A DNA stretch of 64,000 bases from Megalonaias nervosa (GCA_016617855.1 JAECUM010094173.1:61142-125141), one strand, 5' to 3'; positions 48,096 through 60,030 are shown, counted from the first letter of the stretch. The notes: a model not told the origin generated them from the letters alone. Program-made: numbers and translations.

Positions 48096-48829
48096 CCATG
48101 GAACCGACATTTAAAATCAATAACTGCTACTTGCATATATCAGGTCATCCTTGATTCATCATTCATTAATAACTTATTTGTCAGTCAAGCTAACTTGTTG
48201 TTTTAAATGATGCAACACTCATTAAAATGTAAAAGAAAATGTTATACTGAGTTCTTTGCTTGACTTATGCACAGCCAAATTTCCTGGAATTATTGTGCAT
48301 TACATAACCATGGTGAAACCTGAACTTTTGAAGAATTTGGATAAATAAACTGGTGTTCATTAGATCAATCCAATTTCTAAGACTAATGTGTGCATTCATA
48401 GGTAATGTCTGCCAAGTCCAACAGTTGAATCCCATCTTGCTCACTGTTTCCACATGGAGATCAATAGGCTGGTTTTAGTGCTGATTAGAGTCTGCAGATA
48501 TTTTGATTATTTACATGTGAGAATTTATAAACAAAATTTCAATCCCAGTCTTTATGGCCTATCATATCACATCAGTGTATGGAGCTTTGTTCATATTACT
48601 GCTGTGTTTGCATTGAAGTCTAATAATAATAGACATATTTCATTTCTCAGTCACTTAGCTTAATCCAGTATATTCAAACTTGCTGATAAATGTATATATC
48701 ATAAACCTTTGATGAGGGTTGGTATAATTAAAAGATCAGCATTCTTGAAATTGGGAATAATTTATGTCAAACTTGGGAATTTGTTAAGCTTGCAATCAGA
48801 AATTTGTTAATTAAATGTGTCATTTTAAG
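48096..48829. other. Non-coding stretch between composite repeats
   Basis: Unique AT-rich sequence. Frames 48265-48453 (minus) and 48454-48663 (plus) are unsupported. Confidence 0.5.
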
Positions 48830-49880
48830 GATAGTTATATTAACATGCGGTTTTCACTAAAAGACTTCTTATAATGTTTAGTTGGTCCTAAACAAAAATT
48901 GTGTTGATATGAGGTCCAAAATGGCTGCTGTGTTGATATGAGGTCCAATATGGCCACCAGGGCAGCCATCTTGAAAGTGCATTCATCCATTACAAGTTCG
49001 TTATCACTACTCCTAAACTATTTGCAGGATTGCCTTGAAACTTTACACACACATTCATTCCATGGTCTAGTTAGTTCTAAATGAAAATGATGCTGTTCAG
49101 ACATCCAATATGGCAGCCACAGTGGCCTGTTCAAAATCTTGTTATTGTAACTCCTCCTGAATGGATGGTCATGTCAACATGGGGTTCTCACTAAGAAACT
49201 TTTTAAAATGTCTTGTTGGTCATAAATGAAAATGGTGCCATTCTCAAGTCCATTATGGCCACCAGTGTCCATCTTTGAAATCTTGTTGCTGCTTCTACTG
49301 AATGGACGATCATATCAGCATGGAGTTTTCACTAAAAGACTTCTTATGATGTCTGCCTGGTCCTAAATAACAATGGTTTCAGTCAAACATCCAATATGAC
49401 CACAATGGCAGCCATGTTAAAAATCTTGTTGTAGCAACTCTACTTGACATGGGGGTTTCCACCAGAAGACTTCTTACGTCTGGTTGGTCTTAAAATGAAA
49501 ATGGTGCTGATCTAACATCCAGTATGACCACAACATCAGACATCTTGCAAATCTTGTAAATACTTCTACTTCTGAATGGAAAGCCATGTCTTGAAAATAT
49601 TGTTATCTCTTGTTGTCTCTAATATGGCTGCCATGATGACTGTCTTAAAAATCATGCTGCCACTACCCCCCCCACAGTATTATCACATGGGGTTTTTCAC
49701 CCAAAAATTTCTAATGATGAGTACTTTGTCCTAAATGAAAATGGTGGCAAGCTAACATATGTGTACCAAAGCAGCTGATTTGAAAATGTTAATGCTGAAG
49801 AATATCAGGGATATTTTAAACGCATGAGAGTTAAAATGAAGAAATGATCTATCTTCAATTCCTGGAAGTTCTTTTCAGCC
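48830..49880. repeat. Composite repeat with ~143-bp tandem core, locus 3 (family C)
   Basis: Core units with AAATGAAAATGGTGCC, ATGGCCACC, CTCCTGAATGGATGG and AAAGACTTCTTATGATGTCT at 49084, 49229, 49372 and ~49500. A left-flank-like module (ATTTGCAGGATTGCCTTGAA) sits at 49020 inside the array. The right flank is CAAAGCAGCTGATTTGAAAA and ATCAGGGATATTTTAA. Confidence 0.75.
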
Positions 49881-50127
49881 AGCAGAACCTCATTCCTTTT
49901 GAAGCATTATACAGGAAACGTATGAAGAAAGTTAATTTCTGCCAGAAAAAATGCCGCCTTAAAACTTTTGGGATTTCCTTGAAAATCAAATGTCCAAGGC
50001 TATAAATAGTATGTATTACAAAATTTTTAGATGAGAGGTTGAAGTCTTTAACTGACAGAAGAAAATTGTTGCTTTATAATAATTTCACTTGTCTGCATAG
50101 ACGACTATTAATCATGGGATGGGCATA
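49881..50127. other. Non-coding stretch
   Basis: Unique sequence, nothing supported. Confidence 0.45.
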
Positions 50128-50165
50128 TACCATATATAGTCGTTAATAAGTTGAGTCAACCTGGA
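50128..50165 (+). mobile_element. MITE-like element, terminal fragment
   Basis: TACCATATATAGTCGTTAAT followed by AAGTTGAGTCAACCTG matches one MITE terminus only. No second terminus or hairpin follows. Confidence 0.6.
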
Positions 50166-51079
50166 GTACATGGCACTGCAAAATACTAATTCTTGTACTT
50201 TATTATACTTCAAGTGATATTTTTTAGAATTTGTTATTTATTGCTCTTGTGAAAGAGTTAGTACAGTAACATTTTAATTTAAAATGCCTGATGAGAACTT
50301 GTTATGCATAATAAATTTGTTCCTTGTAAGACAATTAGTTCAAAGATTGCCAGGTATATATTTTCTGTTGTCAGATGTTAAGCTCATTCATGGAAGAGAG
50401 ATGGGATTATAGAAATTATTTTTAACATGTTGATACAAGTGAAATCAAGGAAAATTGTGTAAGAATACAGAGCAGTAAATCTTCATAAATCTTTCAAACA
50501 TGTATTTCATTCATAATGTGGCTATTATTGACCTAAGAGAGATGAAAACTCCCAAACTACCATTATTTGTTCAAATTGGGTTGAGGGTGCCATGCGAAGT
50601 TAGCTACAACATAAAAACAGGATAAAAAAATGCAATGAAATAAATGACTGATGGTACCTTATCATTGAAGTATACTTCTGTCACATAAATTTATGTGTGA
50701 TATCATTCTGGACAGTTGTGAGATTTTCTTCTGAGGCTTAGTTTTGATTGTGGCATACTTTTGAAACATGATATCTTACCAATGTGACAAAAACATTTTC
50801 TGGCACTCTTGTGGCAAATAATTCTATCATCTTGCAAACTTCAGGCAACAATTTTTTGTGCCCAATGTGGGCTTGAAGTGTACCACTTGTGGCACACTGA
50901 TTTGTGTACTAGTGGTACACTTCTGGCACAGTGATTTGTGTACCACAACCTTGTGGCAAACATTTAATTTCTGTGAGATTTTTATACACCTACCGTATTT
51001 TGTTGCCATGTTTTCCATCCATGCATCTTTCTGTTGGAAATTCTGCTTCTGCACAATATGAATCATATACCACTTGCAG
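50166..51079. other. Non-coding stretch
   Basis: AT-rich. A short repeated phrase ACCACTTGTGGCACACTGAT / ACACTTCTGGCACAGTGATT occurs at 50882-50937. Overlapping frames here are shadows of this motif. Confidence 0.45.
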
Positions 51080-51890
51080 TTATAAACGTTGCAAATTGCT
51101 CATTTTTGGTCCAAAGGATTGCACAGTAACTCAAGTTCTCAACTGTCTACAATTATCAAACATTTTGGATTGCTTGCAGTGGGGTTAATGAAGAAAACAT
51201 GTTATTTCTTTGTCAAAGATCGAGGTCACTGAAAGAAAATATACTTTCTGCACAATAATAATAGTTCTCAACCATATACCATTATCAGCATTTGTCGATG
51301 GCTTGCACATGGGGTAAGGAGGTCACTACTAAAAGAAGGAAAATGGTTTCCACACAATAACTCCTGTTTTCCACCATGTACTATAGTTATTAAACCTCGT
51401 GAATGGCTTTCACTTTGGAAGAAGCCTTTTGACTGTCAAATGGTCAACAGTCAAGGTCACTGTGATTATACGAAACATACCTGAACCAGGCTTGGTGGAT
51501 CAGCTGCACTTGGGATAAGGACAAAGTTTATTATGATGTCAAAGGTCAAGGTCATTGTGGCTAAAAGAAAAAAAAGGGTTCCCACACAATAACATTAGTT
51601 CTAAATGACATACTTTGACCAACAATTGTGTAAGGTTTTGCATGTGGGGAAAGGAAGAGGCTTACAGACTTTATGGGATCAAAAGGTCAACAGTCAAGGT
51701 TGTTATGGCTCAAAGAAAGATGGGTTTGGTAAAATAACTTTTGTTCTTGAGTGAGTTCCTTGACCAAACTTTGTTGATGGCTTGCAATTTGGGTAATAAG
51801 AAACCTTTAGACTCTCGGATCAAAAGGAGAGATCATAGTAAATCTAATAAGATAATAATGGTTTCTGCACATCAAGCTTAGTCCAAGAGA
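51080..51890. repeat. Degenerate dispersed repeat, ~145-bp units (family D), copy 2
   Basis: Same motif order as 2700-3480: GGTCACTG..AAAGAA, TTTC(T/C)(G/A)CACAATAA, GTTCTCAACC, GATGGCTTGCA and CATGGGGTAAGGA. Units are heavily diverged. Confidence 0.65.
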
Positions 51891-52388
51891 GCATATCTTG
51901 ATCAATGGTTGACACCACTGAGACCTGGTAGTAAATAATCTACTGAGTCAATCATATCTTGATCAATGGTTGACACCACTGAGACCTGGTAGTAAATAAT
52001 CTACTGAGTCAATCATATCTTGATCAATGGTTGACACCACTGAGACCTGGTAGTAAATAATCTACTGAGTCAATCATATCTTGATCAATGGTTGACACCA
52101 CTGAGACCTGGTAGTAAATAATCTACTGAGTCAATCATATCTTGATCAATGGTTGACACCACTGAGACCTGGTAGTAAATAATCTACTGAGTCAATCATA
52201 TCTTGATCAATGGTTGACACCACTGAGACCTGGTAGTAAATAATCTACTGAGTCAATCATATCTTGATCAATGGTTGACACCACTGAGACCTGGTAGTAA
52301 ATAATCTACTGAGTCAATCATATCTTGATCAATGGTTGACACCACTGAGACCTGGTAGTAAATAATCTACTGAGTCAATCATATCCTG
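51891..52388. repeat. 61-bp minisatellite, 8 identical units
   Basis: The unit starts TCATATCTTGATCAATGGTT and continues GACACCACTGAGACCTGGTA, GTAAATAATCTACTGAGTCA, A. Starts are at 51891, 51952, 52013, 52074, 52135, 52196, 52257 and 52318, with a broken ninth start at 52379. I see no substitution among complete units except the leading bases of the first. This is the most homogeneous array in the window, hence the youngest or an assembly-sensitive locus. Confidence 0.98.
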
Positions 52389-53024
52389 CTAGTACAGGAT
52401 TGGGCAACTTCCTCCAGGTTGTGGGCCAAATAAGTGAATTTTAAAGTCTCACACTATGATGTAAATGAATGGATAAAACCAGGTCACAGGCCAGATCCAG
52501 CATGCAGGCTGTGTTTTGCCCGCCCAAGTGCTAACACCCATTCAGAGGAATGTTAAACATGAGAATGTGCTAATTCATATTTTTCTATGCATTCAGAGAC
52601 TCTTTATATGCATTTGTACATTTAAACCTTGTTGCTCAGTCATTTGATGTTATAGGAAGAAATGTCTGATAAAATAACCCAACTTAATATGTATGGGGTA
52701 GATTTTAAAATATCTGAAGATATGTTGTTCTTATGTGAGCATTATATTCAAGTAATGGTTGGATAAACAGAAGCCAGATTACAGATGTCCATCATTATTT
52801 TTAATTACAGTTTTAATCTTGTGGAAACAAAACCAATATTCACAAAGATTCAAAGATTGGCAATTATTTCATCAGAAATATGATATTGGCAGTCCTCAAC
52901 GAACACGTTTGATCTTGGATTGGTCTTTATATAATTTCCTTTTCTAAGTTTCATTTTATGATCATTGTGTTTAAAGCTAGAATTCAAAGCCGTTACACCA
53001 CATTCAAAGTTTTGTTCTTGTTAT
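52389..53024. other. Non-coding stretch
   Basis: 52395-52530 has a phrase-rich G/C-higher patch (GGATTGGGCAACTTCCTCCA, GTCACAGGCCAGATCCAGCA), perhaps an old mobile element, not identifiable. Nothing else. Confidence 0.4.
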
Positions 53025-53240
53025 TGCCATACATACTTGCTTGTAAGTCCAACTATGAACTGCACATACCCAGATCTGCCATTGCATAATGTGCTGGCAC
53101 ATCTGGGTCTATTCAGTTTGTTAGGAGAAATCAGTAGAACAAACAACAAAGATCCAGATATGCATGTGCATTATGCTATGGTAGATAAGGATCTATGTTC
53201 TTTACAGTTGGACTTAACTTATAAGCAACTACATACAATA
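53025..53240 (+). mobile_element. MITE-like element, copy 14
   Basis: GCCATACATACTTGCTTGTA at left; TTATAAGCAACTACATACAATA at right, both eroded. Both palindromes are present (CCCAGATCTGCC...; GGAGAAATCAGTAGAACAAAC between them). Confidence 0.83.
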
Positions 53241-53463
53241 AACAAATTGTGCAGAAAGGTAATGAAATACTGCTTCAGCAAAGTGGATGTCAACTGCAGG
53301 ATCAGGACAAACTAAATATATGATTTTAGATAATGACTGGTAACTAATTTATTCATTCATTCTTGAAAGATGACAATAAACATATGAGAGCTCTGAACAT
53401 CAAAGATTACGGTAAGTAATACCTGTGCTTTTAACAGTGTTAGCGCCAGATCAGGTGCTATGG
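53241..53463. other. Short non-coding gap between two opposed MITE copies
   Basis: Unique sequence, 223 bp, no feature. Confidence 0.5.
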
Positions 53464-53684
53464 CACCATATGTATTCACTTCTAAATTGAGTACAACTGC
53501 AAATAACATAGACCCTGATCTTTCATCACATAATGAGCTGGCAGGTCAGGGTCTGTATTATTTGTTCTACTGATTACTCCTAACAAACTGCAGTGACCCA
53601 GGTCTGCCAGCATATTTTGGCAATGACAGATCTGGGTTTGTGTAGTTTGCAGATGAACCAACTTATAAATGAATACATACGTTA
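53464..53684 (-). mobile_element. MITE-like element, copy 15 (inverted)
   Basis: CACCATATGTATTCACTTCT at left; AATGAATACATACGTTA at right. Reverse-oriented interior (CTGATTACTCCTAACAAACT). Its length of 221 bp equals the reference. Confidence 0.85.
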
Positions 53685-54883
53685 TACTGTTTTGTCTCGT
53701 ATATTTCACACAACATCAGGCTGTAAATATAATTAACTTTTGACCTCAGAGTTTAAAAAACTTTTTTTAAACTTAAATTTTGCAAGGTTTAGATACTTAA
53801 AAATTTTGTGACTTCTTTGAAATAGTGAAAAAATACTTATAAAAGTATACAAAACTTATGGAAGATAACAGTTGTATATGTTAATAGATCAATCTGAAGT
53901 TTTCACATCAAATAATATAGAAAAAATAGCATAGATACTGGTATACATGTACATCATACGCTGGCAGATCCAGGTAGGTGCAAGTTCTACATTAACAAAT
54001 ATGGTACATGGAGAAATCAGTGATGTTGGCAATTATGATTAAAACTTTGGAATATTATTATAGGGCTAAAATTTATTTATTTCAGGTGCTATGGTATTTT
54101 GTATAAGTTTTAGAAGAGAAGATGTATTTAAGTTTAAATTTTGTAAATTCTCTCCATAAATTTAATAATAGTATGTCTTTGATTGAGGAGTAGCTCTTTA
54201 GTCACTGTTAAATTCAGAGGGGTGAATACTATATTATCAGCAGCTGCTCTAAGGCAATGGTGACAAGTTACAGTGCTTGCTGAGAAAGTGAAACAAAGAA
54301 ATCACTATGATAGTTGGATTATGTCTTTGTAAAGCAAATTAAAATCAATGATAGCAAGTTTGTCTTAATACTTAAACACTAAAATTAGCGACCAGTTGTA
54401 GGGAAATTTTAATCTCTTTAGTAGGTATACAGTGCATAAAATAGAGTTGGGTAGTTAATAGTTTAATTTTGAATTAAATTGCTGATAAGGATAAACTTGA
54501 CAAGTAATTTCCTACTTAATATTATATTTTTGAAAATTCTAACATACATTATCAGTGGGAAAAGAGTGTGTACAGAGAGTAGATATATGACTTTACTTTG
54601 GATTACATAATTTAGATTTTGTGCATTTTGATATGTAAATTAGAGTTAGATAAAGGGTCTGCATCTAACACAATCAGACCAGAAGTTTAGTTTGAAAAAG
54701 GTCTTCAGGGAATGCTCTCTGTGAAGTCCACTAGGATTGTTATTAAGCCAGATCAAACATAATGCAAGGGAGTCGGCATGAAGAACTAGAGGTATCAGAG
54801 TTACATTAAATATAGAAAAGAAAAAACCCTCTTGCTTGTGACTAATTCCCCATAGCGCAGATCCTTCAAAGAAGTGCTACTAC
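53685..54883. other. AT-rich non-coding stretch
   Basis: No gene seen. CATCATACGCTGGCAGATCC at 53953 weakly recalls the MITE hairpin but has no termini. Confidence 0.5.
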
Positions 54884-55799
54884 TGTTACGTATATGTAAT
54901 TAAATTGCTTGTGTGTTAGTTTTAAAATTCTTTTTATTTTATTTTTGTTTCATTACATTTTATTGCAATGATTATTGAAAGGATTCAAAATTCTTTTTCA
55001 GTAATTAGATATTTTCTTTTACTAAATGTTATTTATTTAAGACGTAAAAGTGTTACATGAGAATTATTTATAGTTAACCTAGTTCGTCTTGGGTTGGGAA
55101 GTCGTAAACAGGCAGTTAAAATGATTGGTCAGTATCGGGGCCATATTTTCCTTGCGTGATCACCATGTGTAAGCAATGTTTATTTATGATTGGTTTTTAA
55201 GTGGGGTTACACTGGCATACGTGATGGATTTCTTGTAGTAAGAGACCACATGACCCATCTCACGAGACTTGAAATGATGTTTTTGGGGTTTAAATATGCA
55301 TTCTTAATATTTTTCTGGCAGAGTCATTTTAACATGTTGAAGGAACAAGGTGTTATTTTTATTTGTTGCCAGATTGTTTGTTTTTCATCTGATTTTTGGA
55401 TTTAATAATTTATTCTCCTGGAAACTCAACAAGTTGACTTTTTTATAAAAAATTCTGAAAGATATTCATTGAAATTTATTCTGGAATTATTCGGAAACAA
55501 AAACTGTGATTCAATTGAGGAATTGTTGATATTCATACATTGGACCACATCTGACATCATCGCCTTCCATATTTGTGTGTCGTCGAGATTCGAACTTGGA
55601 TTCTAATAGAACTATTCAGTGATAGGACTTGTGTTTTTCATTCTTAGGATCAAATTTTGGATTATATTCACAAACTGTGAGTCCTATTTACCAATTTTTA
55701 CATTGTTTTCTAGGGAAATAAATTATTTTGTTAAAATATACGAAGCTTGTTGACTTCACTCTTTTCTTCTGTTATATTTGTACGAGCCTATACGTAACA
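54884..55799. mobile_element. Solo LTR of an LTR retrotransposon
   Basis: The 916-bp segment begins TGTTACGTATA and ends TATACGTAACA, an 11-bp perfect terminal inverted repeat with canonical TG...CA ends. The 4-bp direct repeat CTAC flanks it (54880-54883 and 55800-55803). Four- to five-bp target duplications are usual for Ty3/gypsy and BEL elements. Inside, AATAAA near 55717 could be a polyadenylation signal on the plus strand. No second LTR, primer-binding site, gag or pol adjoins it, so it is most simply a solo LTR left by LTR-LTR recombination. A TIR-bearing non-autonomous DNA element is the alternative. Confidence 0.8.
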
Positions 55800-55803
55800 C
55801 TAC

Positions 55804-57077
55804 AATATCCAAGAATATCAGGCATGATCACATTTCTGGTTATACACAAATAATTACAAATAAATATGATACATTTATACTGGAATATAAACGAATACTC
55901 ACACATGATTTAATAAGCACAACACTATACTTTTTGGTAAGACTTCACAAAAAATATCTTAAGTGGACCTTTCTTGATCTCTGCATACCCTGGCAGCTGC
56001 ATCAACTTACCTATTCAAACCAACAGATCTAAAATTTTCATCAGTAGATTAACTTCTAAACTAGTAGATTTTTTATCAACATAAATCTTTTGTGTTTTAA
56101 AGGGATTGACAAGAAAACAAGTGGATATTTTTTACATACAGGTGATGCTTGATTTATGCCCTAGATGTGTTCCTGAGGTTATCACATAAATCTAAAGTAA
56201 TTTTCCCACTTGTAAATTAAGGAAATCCTTGAGCAAATTATAACTATGTATAAGTTTTCAGTTCATGATTATTTATGCATAATTTTCAAACAAATTAATA
56301 CAAATAATACATACGTGAGCCGCATGCAAGTCACATCACATTGCACCAGTGATGGCATAAAAATGAGTGCAGGTGACACAAATTGAACATAACTTTTAAT
56401 TATAAATGGCATTAAAATGAAAGTGTATAAATTGAATTGGCATTAAGCAAGTGTCACCTTAATGTGTATTCTCTACATTTTATAATAAAACAGCAAATTT
56501 TGAAGATGAATGAGATTCTAATGGAAAATGTTGTAATAATAATGAATAAATACCAGTCAGTGTATTGTCAGTTAAATGAAAAAGGAAACATTGTATATCT
56601 CGTAGTTCACTGCAAAGTTGTTTTTTTTTATTTTATAAAATCCTCAAGCATTTTTTAATTTCCTTCACTAGATGATCACTACTGACATTCACTGATTATT
56701 ACATGTTACTCATAACAGGCATTCAGTAGTTTTCGGGTCCAGATTTCCCCTTGAATCATTTTGTAGTTTGTGAAGAATGGAGAATGCACTCTCAGTATCA
56801 GCATTAGAAGTAGAAATGTCAAATAAACCATGCTCAGCCTGCAAAGAAATTGTTTTCCTGTGACTGGGTTTTAAGGCTGCTGACTACTTACCAATTCCTC
56901 TTCAAGCTAAGTTCACTTTAAGTAGGAAGTTCATGAGTTGGACTACAGAGGAATTGTTCTTTATATATGCAAGATTTGTGCCATTTAAGCTGATATAAAA
57001 AGCTGAGTGTCTGCTGCATTTTCTGCTGACCATTGCAGTATCTGGAGCTCAGCTTTACTGGTATTTCATAGTCAATT
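55804..57077. other. Non-coding stretch
   Basis: AT-rich. Frames at 55778-56032 and 56437-56658 have no support. Confidence 0.5.
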
Positions 57078-57915
57078 GCCATATTAAGGCCTGTACTTCA
57101 GCCTCAGTTGAGTAGAGGATTGAGTCAAGGATTTTATTAGTTTGGATGTTGCCATATTAAGGCCTGTACTTCAGCCTCAGTTGAGTAGAGGATTGAGTCA
57201 AGGATTTTATTAGTTGGATGTTGCCATATTAAGGCCTGTACTTCAGCCTCAGTTGAGTAGAGGATTGAGTCGAGAATTTCATTAGTTTGACTCATGCCAT
57301 ATTAAGGTCTGTGCTTCAGACTCGGCTAATAGTAGAGGATTTCATTGGTTTGGCTGTTGCCATATTAAGGTGTATGCTTCAGCCTCAGTTGAGTGGAAGA
57401 TTTCATTAGTTTGGCTGTTGCCATATTAAGGTCTGTGCTTCAGGCTTGGTTGAGTCGAGGATTTCATTAGTTGGGCTGTTGCCATATTAAGGCCTGTGTT
57501 TCAAACTTGGTTGAATAGAGGATTTTATTAGTTTGGCTTTTGCCATATTAAGGTCTGTGCTTCAGGCTCGGTTGAGTAGAGGATTTCATTAGTTTGGCTG
57601 TTGCCATATTAAGGCCTGTGTTTCAAACTTGGTTGAGTAGAAGATTTCATTAGTTTGGCTTTTGCCATATTAAGGTCTGTACTTCAACCTCAGCTGAGTT
57701 GAGGATATCATTAGTTTGGCTGTTGCCATATTAAGTTCTGAACTTCAGCCTCAGTTGAGTAGAGGATTTCATTAGTTTGGCTGTTGCTATATTAAGGTCT
57801 GTACTTCAGCCTCTGTTGAGTAGAGGATTTCATTACCAGTAGTTTGGTTGTTGCCATATTAAGGTCTGTACTTCAGCCTCACTTGAGTTGAGGATTTCAT
57901 TAGTTTGGCTGCCGA
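57078..57915. repeat. Minisatellite with 13 units, length shifting from ~72 to ~61 bp
   Basis: GCCATATTAAGGTCTGTACT begins units at 57078, 57151, 57223, 57295, 57359, 57420, 57480, 57541, 57603, 57664, 57725, 57786 and 57854. The first intervals are 72-73 bp because of an extra GGATTGAGTCAA; later ones are 60-62 bp, and the last 68 bp includes ACCAGT. Each unit also has TTGAGTAGAGGATTTCATTA and GTTTGGCTGTT. Confidence 0.95.
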
Positions 57916-59140
57916 TGGAGATCATCTCTTTCTGATTGAAAGTTTAGTAGAACGATTCAAATAATAATTTTTCTATGCAACATCAGGAAGTCTTTTCAAT
58001 GACACATCCTTGATAAATTATTGCTTCAGTAATGTTATAAGTAGACAGAATTCAAATCAGTTTTGACCAAGTTAGTTCAGAACATAAACTTAATACCACC
58101 AACTTCTCAGAAAGGTTCCATTTTAATAGAATATAAACTTCCTTCACTAATTAAAAAAAAAAACAAGTTTGCACATGGACATTTTCACAGAAAAACTGTC
58201 AGTAAACCACAGCCAACATCTACATCATGTGGATTTATATCAAGTACCCATTTGTGTTAAACTACATTACTTGTGATAAGACTTTCTGAGAGAACTTTAT
58301 CACAACAAACAAGCAGAGGCAAGGTTTTAACAGCTTGAATATTTTATGCCGTTTACCAGTGGGATCTTTTTAGAGGATCAAAGATTTGACAAAATATACA
58401 AAATTGTTATTTTATCAGTGCAGGAAGTTTATATTCTGTTAAGATGTACCTTTTTGAAAAGTTGGTAGTAATAATGTTGTAATGAAAGTTTGGTTTGGTG
58501 CTTTACAGTAGTGTAACAAAAATTTTATGAAAGTATATATTTTTTTAAATAAAAGGTTGAAAATAGAAAAAGCAAAAATGAATGGATAATACTAAAACTG
58601 AAATAAAAACCAATCTTGAATTGACAACTTAACATTTTCCAGGTCAATAACTTTAAAAACCCCTGTTCCCAAATCCTTGGACAATAAAATCAGGAAGTTC
58701 TTTCATTTCCTATCATTGTACCTTCCCTCTGAGCATCATGCAAGATCAAGGTCATTTGAAGGTGAAGAAATTGCATATCTTTTTCAAGCAAGGCAACCAG
58801 TAAGATAGTTCCTTGGAATGATCTTGTATTGTTAAACATAATAGTTGAGCCAATACATAATGGATACTTAGGGTCTGTCCATGATGCAGATGCATTTTCT
58901 TATATAGGCATTGTTGGTGGTAGTGTTGATCTTGACCAATGATACACCTTTTTGAAGTAAGGTCCTTCAAATCAAGTGAACTTTACTGACCCAATAACTG
59001 ATCCTACTCTTGCCCTTTTCAACTTCATTCCACAGCATGATTTTAAACATGAGTTCAGTTGAACTTCAGACCATAATGACCATATCAAATTCCAAAAAAT
59101 ACTGAAAAATACAAGTGATGATTTAAGCCATTGTATGCTG
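57916..59140. other. Non-coding stretch
   Basis: AT-rich. The frame 58063-58260 is lysine-rich from an A-run and not convincing. The frame 58752-58970 (minus) is unsupported. Confidence 0.5.
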
Positions 59141-59610
59141 CAATGTGTATAACTTAAAGAATATGTTGTTCTTTGTGCATGGAGTACAACTTCAGGAGTA
59201 TCCTGTCTTCTGTGCATGGAGCATAACTTGAAAGAGTATGTTGTCTTCTGTGCATGGTTTTGTGTTGAATATGTTTTCTGTACATGGAGTATAGCTTAAA
59301 GAGTATATTTTCTTATGTGCATAGAGTATAATTTGAAGAGTATGTTGTCTTCTTTGCATGGAATGTAACTTAAAGAGTATATTGTCTTTTGTGTATAGAG
59401 TGTAACTTAAAGAGTGTGTTGTCTTCTTTGCATGGAGTGCATAGTATTTTCTATGCATGGAGTGAAACTTAAAGAACATGTTGTCTTCTGTGCATGGTTT
59501 TGTGTAACTTAAAGAGTGTGTTGTCTTCTGTGCATAAGAGTATATTATCTTCTGTGAATGGAGTGTAACTTAAGGAGTAAGTTGTATTCTGTACATGGTT
59601 TTGTGGATAA
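59140..59610. repeat. ~37-bp minisatellite, ~11 degenerate copies
   Basis: Variants of GAGTGTAACTTAAAGAGTAT followed by GTTGTCTTCTGTGCATG recur throughout. Units vary from ~28 to 40 bp. Minus-strand frames here (59192-59672) read the repeat and are not genes. Confidence 0.9.
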
Positions 59611-59696
59611 AAGAAGTAAAGAAATGAATGGCTACTGAGCACTAAAGAATGACCACATCTGTTCTGTTTCATGTCAAGTATTTATGTAAAGGATGT

Positions 59697-60030
59697 CTAC
59701 AGGTGCATGAAAGACTGTCCACAGCTGTTTGATATCAAGCTTTTGTGAGTAAGGGATGTCTATTGGAGCATGAAAGACTGCCCACAGCTGTTTGATGTCA
59801 GTCTTTTTTGAGTAAGGGATAGCATGAAAGACTACCCAAAGCTGTTTTTTATGTCAATCTTTTTGAGTAAAGTATAGCATGAAAGACTGCCCACACCTGT
59901 TTGATGTCAGTCTTTTCAAGTAAGGGATAGCATGAAGTACTGTCCACAGCTGTTTGATATCAGGCTTTTGTGAGTAAGGAATATCTGCTGGAGCAAGACT
60001 GCCTACAGCTGTTTTGTCATTCTAAATAAA
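59697..60030. repeat. ~55-61-bp minisatellite, 6 copies
   Basis: AGCATGAAAGACTGCCCACA followed by GCTGTTTGATGTCAGTCTTTT and GAGTAAGGGAT starts near 59703, 59764, 59821, 59876, 59929 and 59991. Confidence 0.92.

Noticed and set aside
53939..53995. Extra MITE fragment
   Set aside because: Only a weak match to hairpin 1 (GCTGGCAGATCCAGGT) with no terminus or second hairpin.
58063..58260. 65-codon lysine-rich ORF
   Set aside because: Contains an A11 homopolymer, no splice context, no recognisable family.
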